Assembly: GCA_041674385.1 (NCBI GenBank)
Contig: JBAYVU010000004.1
Coordinates: forward strand, 62,001 to 126,000
Direction of reading: 5' to 3'
DNA length: 64,000 nt
Source of the DNA: JACRAR01 sp041674385
GTDB lineage: Bacteria > Pseudomonadota > Gammaproteobacteria > Burkholderiales > Rhodocyclaceae
The notes beneath the pieces were generated by a model. The model was not told the DNA's origin and did not search any database. It was given only the letters and a program-made list of their open reading frames with translations. A program made the translations under genes and the position numbers. Below, piece by piece: positions 19,346 to 27,436 of the stretch (position 1 is its first letter; each line of letters begins with the position of its first letter).

Positions 19346-20604
19346 ACCCGCGGGATGTCGGACCAGCGGGTGGTATACCCTGGCGACATTTTTTCCCGTT
19401 TCATCCGCCAGCGCTGGTCGATACCCTCGGCCGCCGAGCGCAAGGTTCCGCTTCCCCAGATGGCATTGATCCGGTCCATCGCCGCCATGAGACGGGGGTC
19501 GTCCCGTTTGTTCGAGAAAAAATCCTGCTGGAATGTGCCGGCCTGAGTGATGTCGAGCAGCGCCACGCCGGCCTTTTGGTAGGCGAAGCCCGGCCGGTAG
19601 ATGCGTTCCAACGCCCACAGCGCGGCGCGGATAAGACGCAGGCTGTCGTCGGTCGCCGCGGACAAGGGAACGCTCAATTCTTTCTGGTACTGGGGATGCT
19701 CCGGTTGGTGCGGGTTGGTACGAATGGACACCTGGACCATGCGCGCCAGCGATCCCTGTTGCCTGAGCCTGGCGGCGGCTCGGGCCATATAGCTGGCTAC
19801 CGCTTCGCGCAGTTCCGGCAGCTCATGGACGTAGCTGCCGAATGAGCGCGAGGAGATGATCTGCTGCTTGTTGGGCGGCGTTTCCTCGAAGCCGAGGCAG
19901 GGCACGCCGTTGAGTTCCATGACCGTACGCTCCAGCACCACCGAGAATTCGCGCCGTAGTGTCTTGGCGTCGGCCCGGCGCAGATTTTCCACGCTGACGA
20001 TACCGCGCCGCCTGAGTCCCTCGCGCAACTGTTTGCCGACACCCCAGATCTCGCCGCTGTCGATGGTCGAGAAAAGCCCGGACCGTTCGCTTTCCGTCAT
20101 TCGTATGAAATCGCAGACACCCTCCTCCCCGGCCAGGTTCTTCTTGGCACAATGGTTGGCGAGCTTGGCCAGGGTTTTGGTGGCGGCGATACCGATGCAG
20201 ATCGGCAGACCGAGCCACTGCCTGACCTGCCGGCGCATCCGCTGGCCATATGCCACCAAGTCGAAATGTTCGAAACCGCCCAGGCCGAGGAAGCATTCAT
20301 CGATGGAATAGATTTCCTGCTGCGGGGAATATTCGCCGAGCACCGTCATCAGGCGGTTGCTCATGTCCGCGTATAGTTCATAGTTGCTGGACAGCGCGAT
20401 GATGCCATGCTGCCTCGCGAAATTACGCATCTGGAACCAGGGGGCACACATCTTGATTCCCAGCATCCGCGCCTCGGCCGAACGGGCGACGACACAGCCG
20501 TCGTTGTTGGAAAGAACCACCACCGGTTTCGCTTCCAGCCTGGGATTAAACACCCGTTCGCAGGAAACGAAGAAATTGTTGCCGTCGATCAAAGCGAAGC
20601 TCAT
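19339..20604 (-). CDS. umuC: DNA polymerase V catalytic subunit UmuC (Y-family)
   Basis: The 421-residue Y-family polymerase begins MSFALIDGNNFFVSCERVF with the catalytic Asp, continues VVVLSNNDGCVVARS and the second carboxylate motif YSIDECFLGL, and has the helix-hairpin-helix segment GIAATKTLAKLANH. The C-terminal domain includes SIRTNPHQ as in UmuC. It performs SOS-induced translesion synthesis with UmuD'. It overlaps umuD by four bases (ATGA) and is third in a lexA-like/umuD/umuC operon, so the whole cassette can be induced together. Confidence 0.96.
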   Translation of the reverse strand: MSFALIDGNNFFVSCERVFNPRLEAKPVVVLSNNDGCVVARSAEARMLGIKMCAPWFQMRNFARQHGIIALSSNYELYADMSNRLMTVLGEYSPQQEIYSIDECFLGLGGFEHFDLVAYGQRMRRQVRQWLGLPICIGIAATKTLAKLANHCAKKNLAGEEGVCDFIRMTESERSGLFSTIDSGEIWGVGKQLREGLRRRGIVSVENLRRADAKTLRREFSVVLERTVMELNGVPCLGFEETPPNKQQIISSRSFGSYVHELPELREAVASYMARAAARLRQQGSLARMVQVSIRTNPHQPEHPQYQKELSVPLSAATDDSLRLIRAALWALERIYRPGFAYQKAGVALLDITQAGTFQQDFFSNKRDDPRLMAAMDRINAIWGSGTLRSAAEGIDQRWRMKREKMSPGYTTRWSDIPRVH

Positions 20605-21074
20605 TGCATCAGAGGGTGCAGCGACCAGCGCACCACACCCCAGACGCTGAGCTGCTGCTCCTCGCCAACGAGAATGTCCCGATGGGCCGAACTGCCGGCC
20701 CGCAGCAGATAGCCGACCGGCAGGCGACAGAGCTGCTTGACGGTGAATTCGCCATCCACCACCGCCACCACGATGCTGCGGTCGGTCGGCTTGGCGGAGC
20801 GATCCACCACCAGCGTGTCGCCATCGTGAATACCGAAACCGACCATCGAGTCGCCTGCCACCCGCACTAAGAAAGTGGCCTCCGGCTGAGCGATCAGGTG
20901 CTGGTTGAGGTCGATCCGTCCTTCGGCATAGTCATCCGCGGGCGACGGAAAACCCGCCGGCACGGGCTTTATCAGCATCGGGCAACCCAGCGACGAAATG
21001 ACCGGCGAAGGCAGACCGGCGAAAAGTCTTTCCGTCGGGAGAGCGCTTGCCCCCAAAGTCATGCGACGATCCAT
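20601..21074 (-). CDS. umuD: UmuD translesion polymerase V subunit (self-cleaving S24 peptidase)
   Basis: The 157-residue protein has the RecA-stimulated cleavage site in PAGFPSP (Ala-Gly), followed by DDYAEGRIDLNQ, the nucleophile Ser in GDSMVG and the general base Lys in VDGEFTVKQL. Cleavage produces UmuD', which joins UmuC. The N-terminus is about 18 residues longer than E. coli UmuD if the ATG at 21074 is used; an internal Met before LIKPVPAGFP would give a shorter form. It lies nine bases after the LexA-like gene and overlaps umuC. Confidence 0.94.
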   Translation of the reverse strand: MDRRMTLGASALPTERLFAGLPSPVISSLGCPMLIKPVPAGFPSPADDYAEGRIDLNQHLIAQPEATFLVRVAGDSMVGFGIHDGDTLVVDRSAKPTDRSIVVAVVDGEFTVKQLCRLPVGYLLRAGSSAHRDILVGEEQQLSVWGVVRWSLHPLMQ

Positions 21075-21083
21075 GGGAGAGTG

Positions 21084-21677
21084 TTAATGTTTGTATCGTC
21101 GGATCAGGCCGACCATCACTCCGAAAATTTCGAGAGCGCCTTTCGGGCGGATCACCGGGTAGGCCTTGTTGTGCGGCTTGAGAATGAACTTGCCGCGCTC
21201 TAGCCCAAGCTCCTTGAGCGTGAATTCGTTGTCGACGATGGCCACCACGAAATCGCCCTTGCTGGCGGCCCCGCCGCGTTCCACCACGGCCACATCGCCA
21301 TCGTTGATGCCGGCGTCGCACATCGAATCGCCCTTGACGGGAATCATGGCAGTGCGTGAAGGTTTGCGGATCAGGTAATCATCGACGAAGAACGGTTCGG
21401 CGCTGACATCGTTGGCCAAGGTCGGCATACCGGCCGGCACGGATGCCTCCGCCAGGTTGCGCTCGAAGAAACGCTTGGATGGAATCCAGGCATCGTCGTC
21501 GGGAGCCCGCTCGATGAAGCCTTGCGACTCCAGCCGCGCCAGCAGTTTCAGCGAGGCCGTCTTGGAAGCAAAGCCCATCAATTCGGCAAGCCTGGCGTAA
21601 GAGGGAATGCGGCGATTGTCGGCATAGTAATCCTGGAGTCGTCCCAGATAGCCGCGGTCTTTTTCGTACTCGGTCAT
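21084..21677 (-). CDS. LexA-like SOS repressor heading the umuDC operon
   Basis: The 197-residue protein has an N-terminal winged helix (RRIPSYARLAELMGFASKTA is HTH-like) and a C-terminal S24 peptidase domain with the cleavage site in PAGMP, Ser in KGDSMCDAG and Lys in VDNEFTLKEL. It is a LexA paralogue rather than canonical LexA, whose N-terminal sequence differs. Located first in the operon and preceded by a near-perfect promoter embedded in an inverted repeat, it most likely represses its own umuDC operon until RecA-triggered autocleavage. Confidence 0.9.
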   Translation of the reverse strand: MTEYEKDRGYLGRLQDYYADNRRIPSYARLAELMGFASKTASLKLLARLESQGFIERAPDDDAWIPSKRFFERNLAEASVPAGMPTLANDVSAEPFFVDDYLIRKPSRTAMIPVKGDSMCDAGINDGDVAVVERGGAASKGDFVVAIVDNEFTLKELGLERGKFILKPHNKAYPVIRPKGALEIFGVMVGLIRRYKH

Positions 21678-21708
21678 GTTATGCGCTCCGTCGTCGGCAT
21701 GGTGTGCG

Positions 21709-21750
21709 TCCGTTCACTTAACTATAGTGACCGAACGGACACCTGTCAAC
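21709..21750 (-). promoter_or_regulatory. Promoter and inverted-repeat operator of the lexA-like/umuDC operon
   Basis: On the minus strand, TTGACA (21750-21745), 17-base spacer and TATAGT (21727-21722) form a near-consensus promoter. An inverted repeat, GTCCGTTC (21709-21716) and GAACGGAC (21734-21741), spans it; one arm lies inside the spacer and the other at about +7. This is unlike the usual LexA box and is the probable binding site of the adjacent repressor. Confidence 0.8.
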
Positions 21751-21775
21751 TACGACCCGGAACGACCGCGCGATT

Positions 21776-23815
21776 TTATGCGAGGTGGTCCAGACTCGGA
21801 TAGCGCACGTTCTCGACCAGGTGCCGCACATCTTCCGGTGGCGGCTTGGTCAGCAGGCTGACGATGACGATCGCGGCAAAGCCCACCGGCAGGCCGAAGA
21901 TGCCGCTGGAGATGGGCTGGATATCGAACCAGGCGGCAGCCATCGAGCCGCCGAAAAACGGGTGGGTAATCACGACGTAATACAAGGTGACGGAAAGCCC
22001 CGCCACCATGCCGGCAATCGCGCCCCACTGGTTGGCGCGTTGCCAGAACACGCCGCACACCAGCGCCGGGAAAAAACCGGCCGCGGCGATCGAGAAGGCC
22101 AGGCCGACCATCAGCAGGATAGTGTCCGGCTTGAGCGAAGCGACCCAGGCGGCAACTATCGCCACCGCCAGCAGCATGGCCTTGGAAATCAGCAGGCGCC
22201 GCTGGGTCGAGGCGGTTCGGTCGATCATCTTGTAGTAGATGTCGTGCGCCAAGGCGTTGGCGATGGTCAGCAACAGACCGTCGGCGGTGGAAAGCGCCGC
22301 CGCCAGGCCGCCTGCCGCCACCAGGCCGGAAATCACGTAGGGCAAGCCGGCGATCTCCGGCGTGGCCAATACAATCACGTCGGGAGTCAGCGTCAGTTCG
22401 GCCAATTGCAAAATGCCATCGCCATTGATGTCCTCGACGCCGACCAGGCCAACCTTGCCCCACGAGGCAACCCAACTCGGCAATGCCGCGATGCTGGAGC
22501 CGACCAGATGGTTATATACCTCCCACTTGGCAAACACGGCATAAGCCGGCGCGGTGAAATACAGCAGCGAGATGAAAAACAGCGACCAGAACACCGAGGT
22601 ACGCGCCTCGCGTACCGAGTAGGTCGTGTAGTAACGCATCAGAATGTGCGGCAACGCCGCCGTGCCGAACATCAGGCAGACAACCAGCGCGATGAAATTG
22701 CGCCGCGCAATGTCGGGGGGTTTTTCATCCTTGCCCGTGCCTGGATAAGCCTCGGCATGGGCCTGCGGCCGTACCGATTTCTCGGTATAGGCCCGCGCAG
22801 CAGCATCCCATTTGATGCGTGCCTCGGCTTCGTTTTTGGGCAATTCTCGCAGGGCCTTTTCGGCAGCGAAAATTTCCCGGGCAGGCGCATAACTGGCATC
22901 CTTAAGCGTCTCCACCCTCTCGGTCAATTTCTTGCGTTCGGCGTCCAGCGATGCCGGCAAGCTTGTCAGTTGCGCATCGAATTCTGCCGACTTGGCCTTG
23001 AAGCTGGTGCGCGCCTCGATTTCCTTGGGACTGTCGAACAGCTCTTTTTCCTTGACCCCGAGTTTCTCCAACACACTGCCATACATGAGCTGGGGCACGG
23101 GAATGCCGGTCACCTTTTGCGACAGCATCATCACCGGCAGCAAGTAGGCAATGATCAGGATGATGTACTGGGCCACCTGGGTCCAGGTGACCGCACGCAT
23201 GCCGCCGAGGAAAGAACACACCAGGATTCCGGCCAGGCCGACAAAGGCGCCGATCTCGAAATCGATGCCGATCACCCGGCTGGCAATCAGGCCAACCCCA
23301 TAGATTTGCGCCACCACATAGGTAAACGATGCGAGTATCGCTATCACTGCGCCGACAAAGCGGGCGAAATTGCCGCCATAGCGGGCGCCGAGAAAATCCG
23401 GAATGGTGTATTGGCCGAACTTGCGCAAGTAAGGCGCCAGCAACAGCGCCACCAGGCAAAAGCCGCCCGTCCAGCCAAGAATGAAAGCCAGCCCCTGAAA
23501 ACCATCGTGATACAGCGTACCCGCCATGCCGATGAAAGAGGCTGCGCTCATCCAGTCGGCGCCGGTCGCCATGCCGTTGAAGAAGGCTGGCACGCGCCGT
23601 CCGGCAACGTAATACTCGACCATATCGGCGGTGCGGCTCATCATGCCGATGCCGGCATACAAGGCAATGGTGGCGAACATGAAGATATAGCCGATCATCC
23701 GCTGCGACATGCCGAGACGCTCGGCAGTCGTCAAAAGCAGGATGAACAAGATGAAAGCGCCGGTATACCAGGCGTAAAGCAGCTTCAGGCGGCTGTTGTA
23801 AATGGACTGGGGCAT
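21776..23815 (-). CDS. Sodium:solute symporter (acetate-permease-like, VC_2705 subfamily)
   Basis: The 679-residue inner-membrane protein has the SSS-family fold of about 13-14 helices with signatures YYVAGRRVPAFFNGMATGADWMSAASFIG, ARYGGNFARFVGA and ALSTADGLLLTIANALAHDIYYK as separate segments. Between helices lies a large charged, partly coiled-coil insertion (about 255-370) that is characteristic of this acetate-permease-like subfamily. It probably imports a monocarboxylate with sodium. The usual small DUF4212 partner gene was not found upstream. The gene is single, divergent from nothing nearby and 26 bases past the SOS-operon promoter. Confidence 0.88.
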   Translation of the reverse strand: MPQSIYNSRLKLLYAWYTGAFILFILLLTTAERLGMSQRMIGYIFMFATIALYAGIGMMSRTADMVEYYVAGRRVPAFFNGMATGADWMSAASFIGMAGTLYHDGFQGLAFILGWTGGFCLVALLLAPYLRKFGQYTIPDFLGARYGGNFARFVGAVIAILASFTYVVAQIYGVGLIASRVIGIDFEIGAFVGLAGILVCSFLGGMRAVTWTQVAQYIILIIAYLLPVMMLSQKVTGIPVPQLMYGSVLEKLGVKEKELFDSPKEIEARTSFKAKSAEFDAQLTSLPASLDAERKKLTERVETLKDASYAPAREIFAAEKALRELPKNEAEARIKWDAAARAYTEKSVRPQAHAEAYPGTGKDEKPPDIARRNFIALVVCLMFGTAALPHILMRYYTTYSVREARTSVFWSLFFISLLYFTAPAYAVFAKWEVYNHLVGSSIAALPSWVASWGKVGLVGVEDINGDGILQLAELTLTPDVIVLATPEIAGLPYVISGLVAAGGLAAALSTADGLLLTIANALAHDIYYKMIDRTASTQRRLLISKAMLLAVAIVAAWVASLKPDTILLMVGLAFSIAAAGFFPALVCGVFWQRANQWGAIAGMVAGLSVTLYYVVITHPFFGGSMAAAWFDIQPISSGIFGLPVGFAAIVIVSLLTKPPPEDVRHLVENVRYPSLDHLA

Positions 23816-23924
23816 GCGCTCGGTGATGGCGGATCGATTCCTTCGCCTCGCTGTCGGGCCGGTTTTCAGCCGCTGCGCACAGCCGCTACGTGGCGTTGCC
23901 TAGACCGACGGCAGACTCACGGAC

Positions 23925-24374
23925 TCAGGCAAGCCGGCCGGCCTCGCCTACCCGGTGAGAGGGAATTGCGGCCCGCGCACTATCCCGCTTGTCGTAGTAA
24001 TACCTGACGGCATTCCCGTTGAGCATCACGGTGGCACCCCAGCCTTGTGCTTCCTTGGCCACGGAGCGATTCGGTTCCTTGTGCTTTACCGGATTTGGCT
24101 GGGCAGAATCGTTAAGGTTCGGGGTCGCAAGCGGACGCGTTGAGCGTTGAAACGGTAGCAGATCCGCAGTCGTCGCGCGGGGGTTCTTCGGCAACTTTTC
24201 TTGCTTCTTGAGCGCGGCGATGATGAGTGAGCAATTTTTCCTGTCGAACTCGAGACATATGCCGTCATCGGTCCAAAACAGGATGTCTCCATCCGCATAG
24301 CATTCCAGCAGTACATCCTTGCCTTTGGCGTCCAGTTGGATCGAGTCCGTTGAAGCTGTATTGGGCAGATTCAT
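23925..24374 (-). CDS. Hypothetical protein (149 aa)
   Basis: I do not recognise this family. The N-terminal half is a compact acidic beta-rich segment (VLLECYADGDILFWTDDGICLEF), followed by a Pro/Asn-rich linker and a C-terminal stretch GWGATVMLNGNAVRYYYDKRDSAR. No signal peptide or membrane helix is seen. A good ribosome-binding site (AAGGAA) precedes the ATG at 24374, supporting a real gene. It is divergent from the maoC-pta operon, sharing a roughly 240-base A+T-rich intergenic region containing two tandem 10-mers. Confidence 0.65.
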   Translation of the reverse strand: MNLPNTASTDSIQLDAKGKDVLLECYADGDILFWTDDGICLEFDRKNCSLIIAALKKQEKLPKNPRATTADLLPFQRSTRPLATPNLNDSAQPNPVKHKEPNRSVAKEAQGWGATVMLNGNAVRYYYDKRDSARAAIPSHRVGEAGRLA

Positions 24375-24461
24375 GATTAATATTCCTTCAGATAGGCTTT
24401 ATGCTTGGCGGACGATGCTTTACACAAGAAACACAAGTGAGTTGAATCAATTCAGGGATAT

Positions 24462-24481
24462 AACTATAACAAACTATAACA
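24462..24481. repeat. Two perfect tandem copies of AACTATAACA
   Basis: AACTATAACA occurs at 24462-24471 and again at 24472-24481 without a gap, in the divergent intergenic region. A nearby TTGAATCAA palindrome (24442-24450) adds to a regulatory appearance. On the minus strand the copies offer TATAGT-like -10 elements for the 149-residue hypothetical gene. Confidence 0.7.
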
Positions 24482-24524
24482 GAGGCACACCGATGAGAGT
24501 CCATCCCCGAGACATGGGCATCTC

Positions 24525-24568
24525 ATGATCTCGGTCAAACCTGCCGCATATAATTATTGCATAGCAAC
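24525..24568 (+). promoter_or_regulatory. maoC-pta promoter region: FNR/Anr-like box, TATAAT and TTGC-N3-GCAA dyad
   Basis: ATGAT-CTCG-GTCAA (24525-24538) matches the FNR/Anr consensus TTGAT-N4-ATCAA in eight of ten positions. TATAAT follows at 24549-24554, and TTGCATAGCAAC at 24557-24568 repeats the element found after the 14112 promoter. The FNR-like box is centred about 30 bases before the predicted start, nearer than a typical class II site, so its role is uncertain. Confidence 0.5.
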
Positions 24569-24618
24569 ATCATCCGCGTAACAATGAAAATCGACAAGGT
24601 TTTCTAAGGAAGTGCGTC

Positions 24619-26028
24619 ATGGCCCAAAGCGAGATGCTCAGCTTTATCGAAAATCGTACTTATGACGAAATCAAGATCGGCGACAGGGCGACACTCACGC
24701 GCACCTTGCGTCCCGAAGATATCCAGTTGTACGCCATCATGTCGGGGGATGTGAATCCCACTCATGTCGATCCGGAATACGCGCACTCGTCGATGTACCG
24801 CGAAGTGGTGGCCCATGGCATGTGGGGCGCCGCACTGATTTCGACGGTGCTGGGCACCCAGTTCCCCGGCCCGGGAACGGTGTATGTCGACCAGACCTTG
24901 CACTTCTCCAGACCGGTGACGCTGGGCGACACCGTCACCGTGACGATCACCTGCCAGAAGAAGTTCGACCACAACCGCCACATTATTTTCGACTGCCTGT
25001 GCGTCAACCAGGACGGACTCAAGGTGATCGGTGGCACAGCCGAAGTGTTGGCACCGAGCGAAAAAATCAAGCGCGCCCGGATCGCCATGCCAGAATTCAC
25101 CATCAATGACAGGAAGGCACGCTACGATCACGTGCTGAGTTTCACCAAAGGCTTGGCTGCCATCCCGATGTCCGTGGCACATCCCTGCGATGCCGAATCG
25201 CTGAAGGGCGCGCTGATGGCACGCGATGCAGGCCTGATCATCCCCACCTTGGTCGGCCCCGAAGACAAAATCCGCGCGCTCGCCGAGCAAATCGGCCTGT
25301 CCCTGCACGACTGCCGCGTCATCAACGCGCAGCACAGCCATGAAGCGGCCGAGGTCGCGGTCTCCCTGGCACGCGAGGGCCAGGTCGAGGCACTCATGAA
25401 GGGCTCGCTGCACACCGACGAACTGATGGGCGAAGTGATCAACAAGGCAACCGGACTGCGCACCGCCCGGCGCATCAGCCACGTGTTCCTGATGGACGTG
25501 CCGACTTACCCGAGGCCGTTGATGATTACCGACGCCGCGGTGAATGTCGAGCCCAGCCTGGAAGACAAGGTCGACATCGTCCAGAACGCGATCGAGTTGG
25601 CCCAGATGCTCGACATCGCCGAACCCAAGGTGGCGATCCTGGCGGCCGTCGAAACCGTCAATCCGAAGATGCGCGCGACACTGGATGCGGCGGCGTTGTG
25701 CAAGATGGCCGACCGCGGCCAGATCAAGGGCGGCATCCTCGACGGTCCGCTGGCCTTCGACAATGCCGTCTCGATCGTCGCTGCCAAGACCAAGGGGATA
25801 CGCTCGGCCGTGGCGGGCCAAGCCGACATTCTGGTGGTGCCGGACATCGAGTCGGGCAATATGCTGGCCAAGCAGTTGGAATATCTCGCCGACGCGCTTT
25901 CCGCCGGCATAGTACTCGGCACGCGAGTGCCGATCGTGCTGACCAGCCGCGCCGATACGGCCGAGACGCGCACCGCTTCGTGCGCCATCGCGGTAGTCAT
26001 GGCGCATGCCAAACGCCGGCAGATATGA
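24619..26028 (+). CDS. Bifunctional MaoC-type enoyl-CoA hydratase / phosphate acyltransferase
   Basis: The 469-residue protein fuses an N-terminal MaoC hot-dog domain (about 10-150; AIMSGDVNPTHVDPEYA contains the hydratase Asp/His signature) to a C-terminal phosphotransacetylase/butyryltransferase domain (about 165-469; HEAAEVAVSLAREGQVEALMKG, GGILDGPLAFDNAVS). The family is annotated as bifunctional enoyl-CoA hydratase/phosphate acetyltransferase. The pair with acetate kinase three bases downstream would convert acyl-CoA to acyl phosphate and then carboxylate plus ATP. An AAGGAAG site precedes the ATG. The promoter carries a possible anaerobic box and a dyad shared with the 14197 gene. Confidence 0.93.
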   Translation: MAQSEMLSFIENRTYDEIKIGDRATLTRTLRPEDIQLYAIMSGDVNPTHVDPEYAHSSMYREVVAHGMWGAALISTVLGTQFPGPGTVYVDQTLHFSRPVTLGDTVTVTITCQKKFDHNRHIIFDCLCVNQDGLKVIGGTAEVLAPSEKIKRARIAMPEFTINDRKARYDHVLSFTKGLAAIPMSVAHPCDAESLKGALMARDAGLIIPTLVGPEDKIRALAEQIGLSLHDCRVINAQHSHEAAEVAVSLAREGQVEALMKGSLHTDELMGEVINKATGLRTARRISHVFLMDVPTYPRPLMITDAAVNVEPSLEDKVDIVQNAIELAQMLDIAEPKVAILAAVETVNPKMRATLDAAALCKMADRGQIKGGILDGPLAFDNAVSIVAAKTKGIRSAVAGQADILVVPDIESGNMLAKQLEYLADALSAGIVLGTRVPIVLTSRADTAETRTASCAIAVVMAHAKRRQI

Positions 26029-26031
26029 GTC

Positions 26032-27255
26032 ATGGCTGACGCAATTCTGGTTCTCAACGCGGGCTCATCCTCGATCAAGTTCGCGTTGTTTCAGTATTCC
26101 GGCCGCGGACAAGTCGACCGCCGTCCGGCAATCTCCGGCCAGATCGACGCCATCGACGCCAGCAGCCCCGAAGGCCCCCACCTGAAAGCCAGCGACTCCG
26201 CCAATAATGTGCTCACCGACCAGCACCTCGGCCGCCTGCGGGGCGGGCGCGGCGACCCGCATCGCATTGCGCTGAACCACCTCCTCGACTGGCTCAAGGA
26301 CCATGATAATGGCATGACATTGTGCGCGGCCGGACACCGTGTGGTACATGGCGGACAACAATACGCTCTGCCGATCCGCCTCGACGCGGCGATCCGCGCC
26401 GATCTGGCCCGCCTCATCCCGCTCGCGCCGCTGCATCAGCCGCACAACCTCGATGCAATTCGCGCCGTCGCCGAACTGCTGCCAGACCTGCCGCAGGTGG
26501 CCTGTTTCGATACCGCCTTCCACCGTAGCCAGCCTGCGGTCGCCCAGCTGTTTGCATTGCCGCGCGCCATCACGGCACAGGGCGTGCGCCGCTATGGTTT
26601 CCACGGACTGTCCTACGAATATATCGCCGAGGTGCTCCCCGAGCATCTCGATGCGGGGTGCGCGAATGGCCGCGCGAATGGTCGTGTTGTGGTCGCCCAT
26701 CTCGGCAACGGCGCCAGCATGTGCGCCATGCGCAACCGCAAGAGCATCGCCACGACCATGGGCTTCACTGCCGTCGAGGGCCTGATGATGGGTACCCGCA
26801 CCGGCAGCCTCGACCCGGGCGTGATGCTGTACCTCATGGATTACCAAGGCATGGACGCCAAGGCGTTGACCCGATTGCTGTACAAGGAATCCGGCTTGCT
26901 CGGCGTCTCCGGCATTTCCCCGGACATGCGCGTGCTGCTCGCCTCGGAGTGTGTCGAAGCCCACGAAGCGGTGGAACTGTTTTGCTACCGCATCATCCGC
27001 GAACTGGGCTCGCTGGCCGCCGCGCTGGGCGGACTGGATGCCTTGGTGTTCACCGGCGGCATCGGCGAACATGCCGCGCCGGTACGGCAGACAGTCTGCG
27101 CGGCAACCCGCTGGCTAGGTATCGAGCTCGACCCGAGGGCGAACGCGAACAATGACACATGCATTTCCCTGGCGACCGGCAAGGTCAGTGTGCTGGTCCT
27201 GCCGGCCAACGAAGAATGGATGATCGCCCGCCATACCGCAGCTTTGATCCAATAG
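26032..27255 (+). CDS. ackA: Acetate/propionate kinase
   Basis: The 407-residue ASKHA-fold kinase has LVLNAGSSSIKFALF, HRVVHGG, the GFHGLSYEYIA motif, VAHLGNGASMCA, GTRTGSLDPG, FTGGIGEHAA and a C-terminal ANEEWMIARH, all expected for AckA. It makes acetate and ATP from acetyl phosphate and ADP (or the reverse). It follows the phosphate acyltransferase fusion by three bases, forming a two-gene acyl-CoA overflow and substrate-level phosphorylation module. Confidence 0.95.
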   Translation: MADAILVLNAGSSSIKFALFQYSGRGQVDRRPAISGQIDAIDASSPEGPHLKASDSANNVLTDQHLGRLRGGRGDPHRIALNHLLDWLKDHDNGMTLCAAGHRVVHGGQQYALPIRLDAAIRADLARLIPLAPLHQPHNLDAIRAVAELLPDLPQVACFDTAFHRSQPAVAQLFALPRAITAQGVRRYGFHGLSYEYIAEVLPEHLDAGCANGRANGRVVVAHLGNGASMCAMRNRKSIATTMGFTAVEGLMMGTRTGSLDPGVMLYLMDYQGMDAKALTRLLYKESGLLGVSGISPDMRVLLASECVEAHEAVELFCYRIIRELGSLAAALGGLDALVFTGGIGEHAAPVRQTVCAATRWLGIELDPRANANNDTCISLATGKVSVLVLPANEEWMIARHTAALIQ

Positions 27256-27286
27256 CCTGAATTTTCTCTGTTTTTCTCGAAAATAC

Positions 27287-27332
27287 CTACTACATATAGT
27301 GGCACGAATCGGCGCGCGCCACTAGATAATTC
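27287..27332 (+). promoter_or_regulatory. Tandem NrdR boxes upstream of nrdJ
   Basis: The core CTACATATAG (27290-27299) fits the NrdR box core CWATATATWG with one change. A second, weaker core CTAGATAATT starts at 27322, exactly 32 bases later, matching the three-helical-turn spacing known for paired NrdR boxes. TATAGT within the first box (27295-27300) could be the -10, so NrdR-ATP/dATP binding would occlude the promoter. Confidence 0.8.
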
Positions 27333-27342
27333 CCTAATTATC
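27325..27342. repeat. 7-bp A+T-rich inverted repeat between ackA and nrdJ
   Basis: GATAATT (27325-27331) and AATTATC (27336-27342) around CCCT, followed by TGATTTTT. It may be a weak terminator for ackA or part of the NrdR operator. Confidence 0.5.
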
Positions 27343-27436
27343 TGATTTTTAAAGAGTGTAAATTTTTCACTTTCCTTCGACAGAAACCGGGGGTATGCTT
27401 TCCAACTCCTATCGCCGAACTTCCCCGGGAATAACT

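Noticed and set aside
21785..24007. Very long open frame on the plus strand (740 codons)
   Set aside because: It lies exactly opposite the sodium symporter gene, whose membrane-protein sequence and motifs are clear; the plus-strand translation is His/Gln-rich and has no family features.
27256..27436. Cobalamin riboswitch upstream of nrdJ
   Set aside because: The leader is too short and A+T-rich and contains no B12-box-like sequence; NrdR boxes explain regulation better.
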